From an uncultured Gammaproteobacteria bacterium (lineage in GTDB: Bacteria; Pseudomonadota; Gammaproteobacteria; Acidiferrobacterales; CAJVXG01): a stretch of DNA of 5,435 bases. How positions within the stretch are numbered: the first letter of the stretch is position 1; every line of letters begins with the position of its first letter. The DNA is taken from assembly GCA_913009215.1 (NCBI GenBank), contig CAJVXG010000109.1:1-5435 (forward strand), read 5' to 3'. The notes under the pieces are model-generated. The model searched no databases, was not told the origin of the DNA, and saw only the letters and a list, made by a program, of their open reading frames with translations. The position numbers and the translations under genes were made by a program. This document shows positions 5,331 through 5,435 of this stretch, piece by piece.

Positions 5331-5435
5331 CGGGTTAAACGTAAAATTTATCGACCGAAACGGTTCAAACAACGTGCTGTCCTCGGGCACAGGCAGCGGA
5401 GAAGCCTTATGCACCGCATTGACAACGGAACGGTC
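5322..5435 (-). CDS. tolA: TolA, C-terminal fragment (Tol-Pal inner-membrane linker protein)
   Basis: This is the last 37 codons of a gene that continues past the window edge; the stop is TAA at 5324-5322. The reading frame translates to a stretch containing VHKASPLPVPED, then LFEPFR and a final INFTFNPKE. This is the typical end of TolA domain III in Gammaproteobacteria (AV.KASPLP.P.D, then F..F.F.P). TolA is anchored in the inner membrane by an N-terminal helix and spans the periplasm. Its C-terminal domain contacts TolB and Pal and transmits proton-motive-force energy from TolQR. The transmembrane helix and the long helical stalk lie outside the window and cannot be checked. Ten bases separate it from tolB. 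Its final codons AAG GAG TAA form a Shine-Dalgarno-like sequence ahead of the next gene. The identification is firm because of both the motif and the neighbours. Confidence 0.95.
   Translation of the reverse strand, partial: DRSVVNAVHKASPLPVPEDSTLFEPFRSINFTFNPKE

Overview
The window is a block of seven genes, all on the minus strand, so transcription runs from high to low coordinates. In that order they are the 3' end of tolA, then tolB, pal, cpoB (ybgF), queE, queC, and after a 179-base gap a YeeE/YedE-family sulfur-compound transporter. The order tolA-tolB-pal-cpoB-queE-queC is a known arrangement in Gammaproteobacteria, for example in pseudomonads. The host is therefore most likely a diderm gammaproteobacterium of moderate GC. 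The thiosulfate-type transporter would fit a sulfur-using lineage, but I cannot name a genus from this sequence.

Positions 5435 to 2718 hold the Tol-Pal cell-envelope genes. TolA is the inner-membrane-anchored linker (only its last 37 residues are here). TolB is the periplasmic beta-propeller, Pal the outer-membrane lipoprotein that grips peptidoglycan, and CpoB the periplasmic coiled-coil/TPR protein that links Tol function to septal peptidoglycan synthesis. Together they drive outer-membrane constriction at division.

Positions 2711 to 1353 hold queE and queC, two consecutive steps of 7-deazaguanine synthesis (CPH4 to CDG to preQ0) that feed queuosine modification of tRNA. All gaps from tolA to queC are 3 to 10 bases, so these six genes look like one transcription unit. 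tolB and pal have clear Shine-Dalgarno sites, while cpoB, queE and queC have poor ones and probably rely on translational coupling.

Positions 1352 to 1174 are the only sizeable non-coding stretch. It holds small repeats, inverted repeats and a G-rich segment on the sense strand, but no convincing promoter, terminator or tRNA. Positions 1173 to 1 encode a complete nine-helix-like membrane protein with the three cysteine motifs of the YeeE/TsuA thiosulfate transporter family. By hand count its DNA is clearly AT-richer than queC.

I found no mobile element, CRISPR array, RNA gene or unknown system. This is essentially a well-understood core region, and the findings are modest: the out-of-place transporter, the basic tail of CpoB, the repeated gene-junction motif and the structured spacer.
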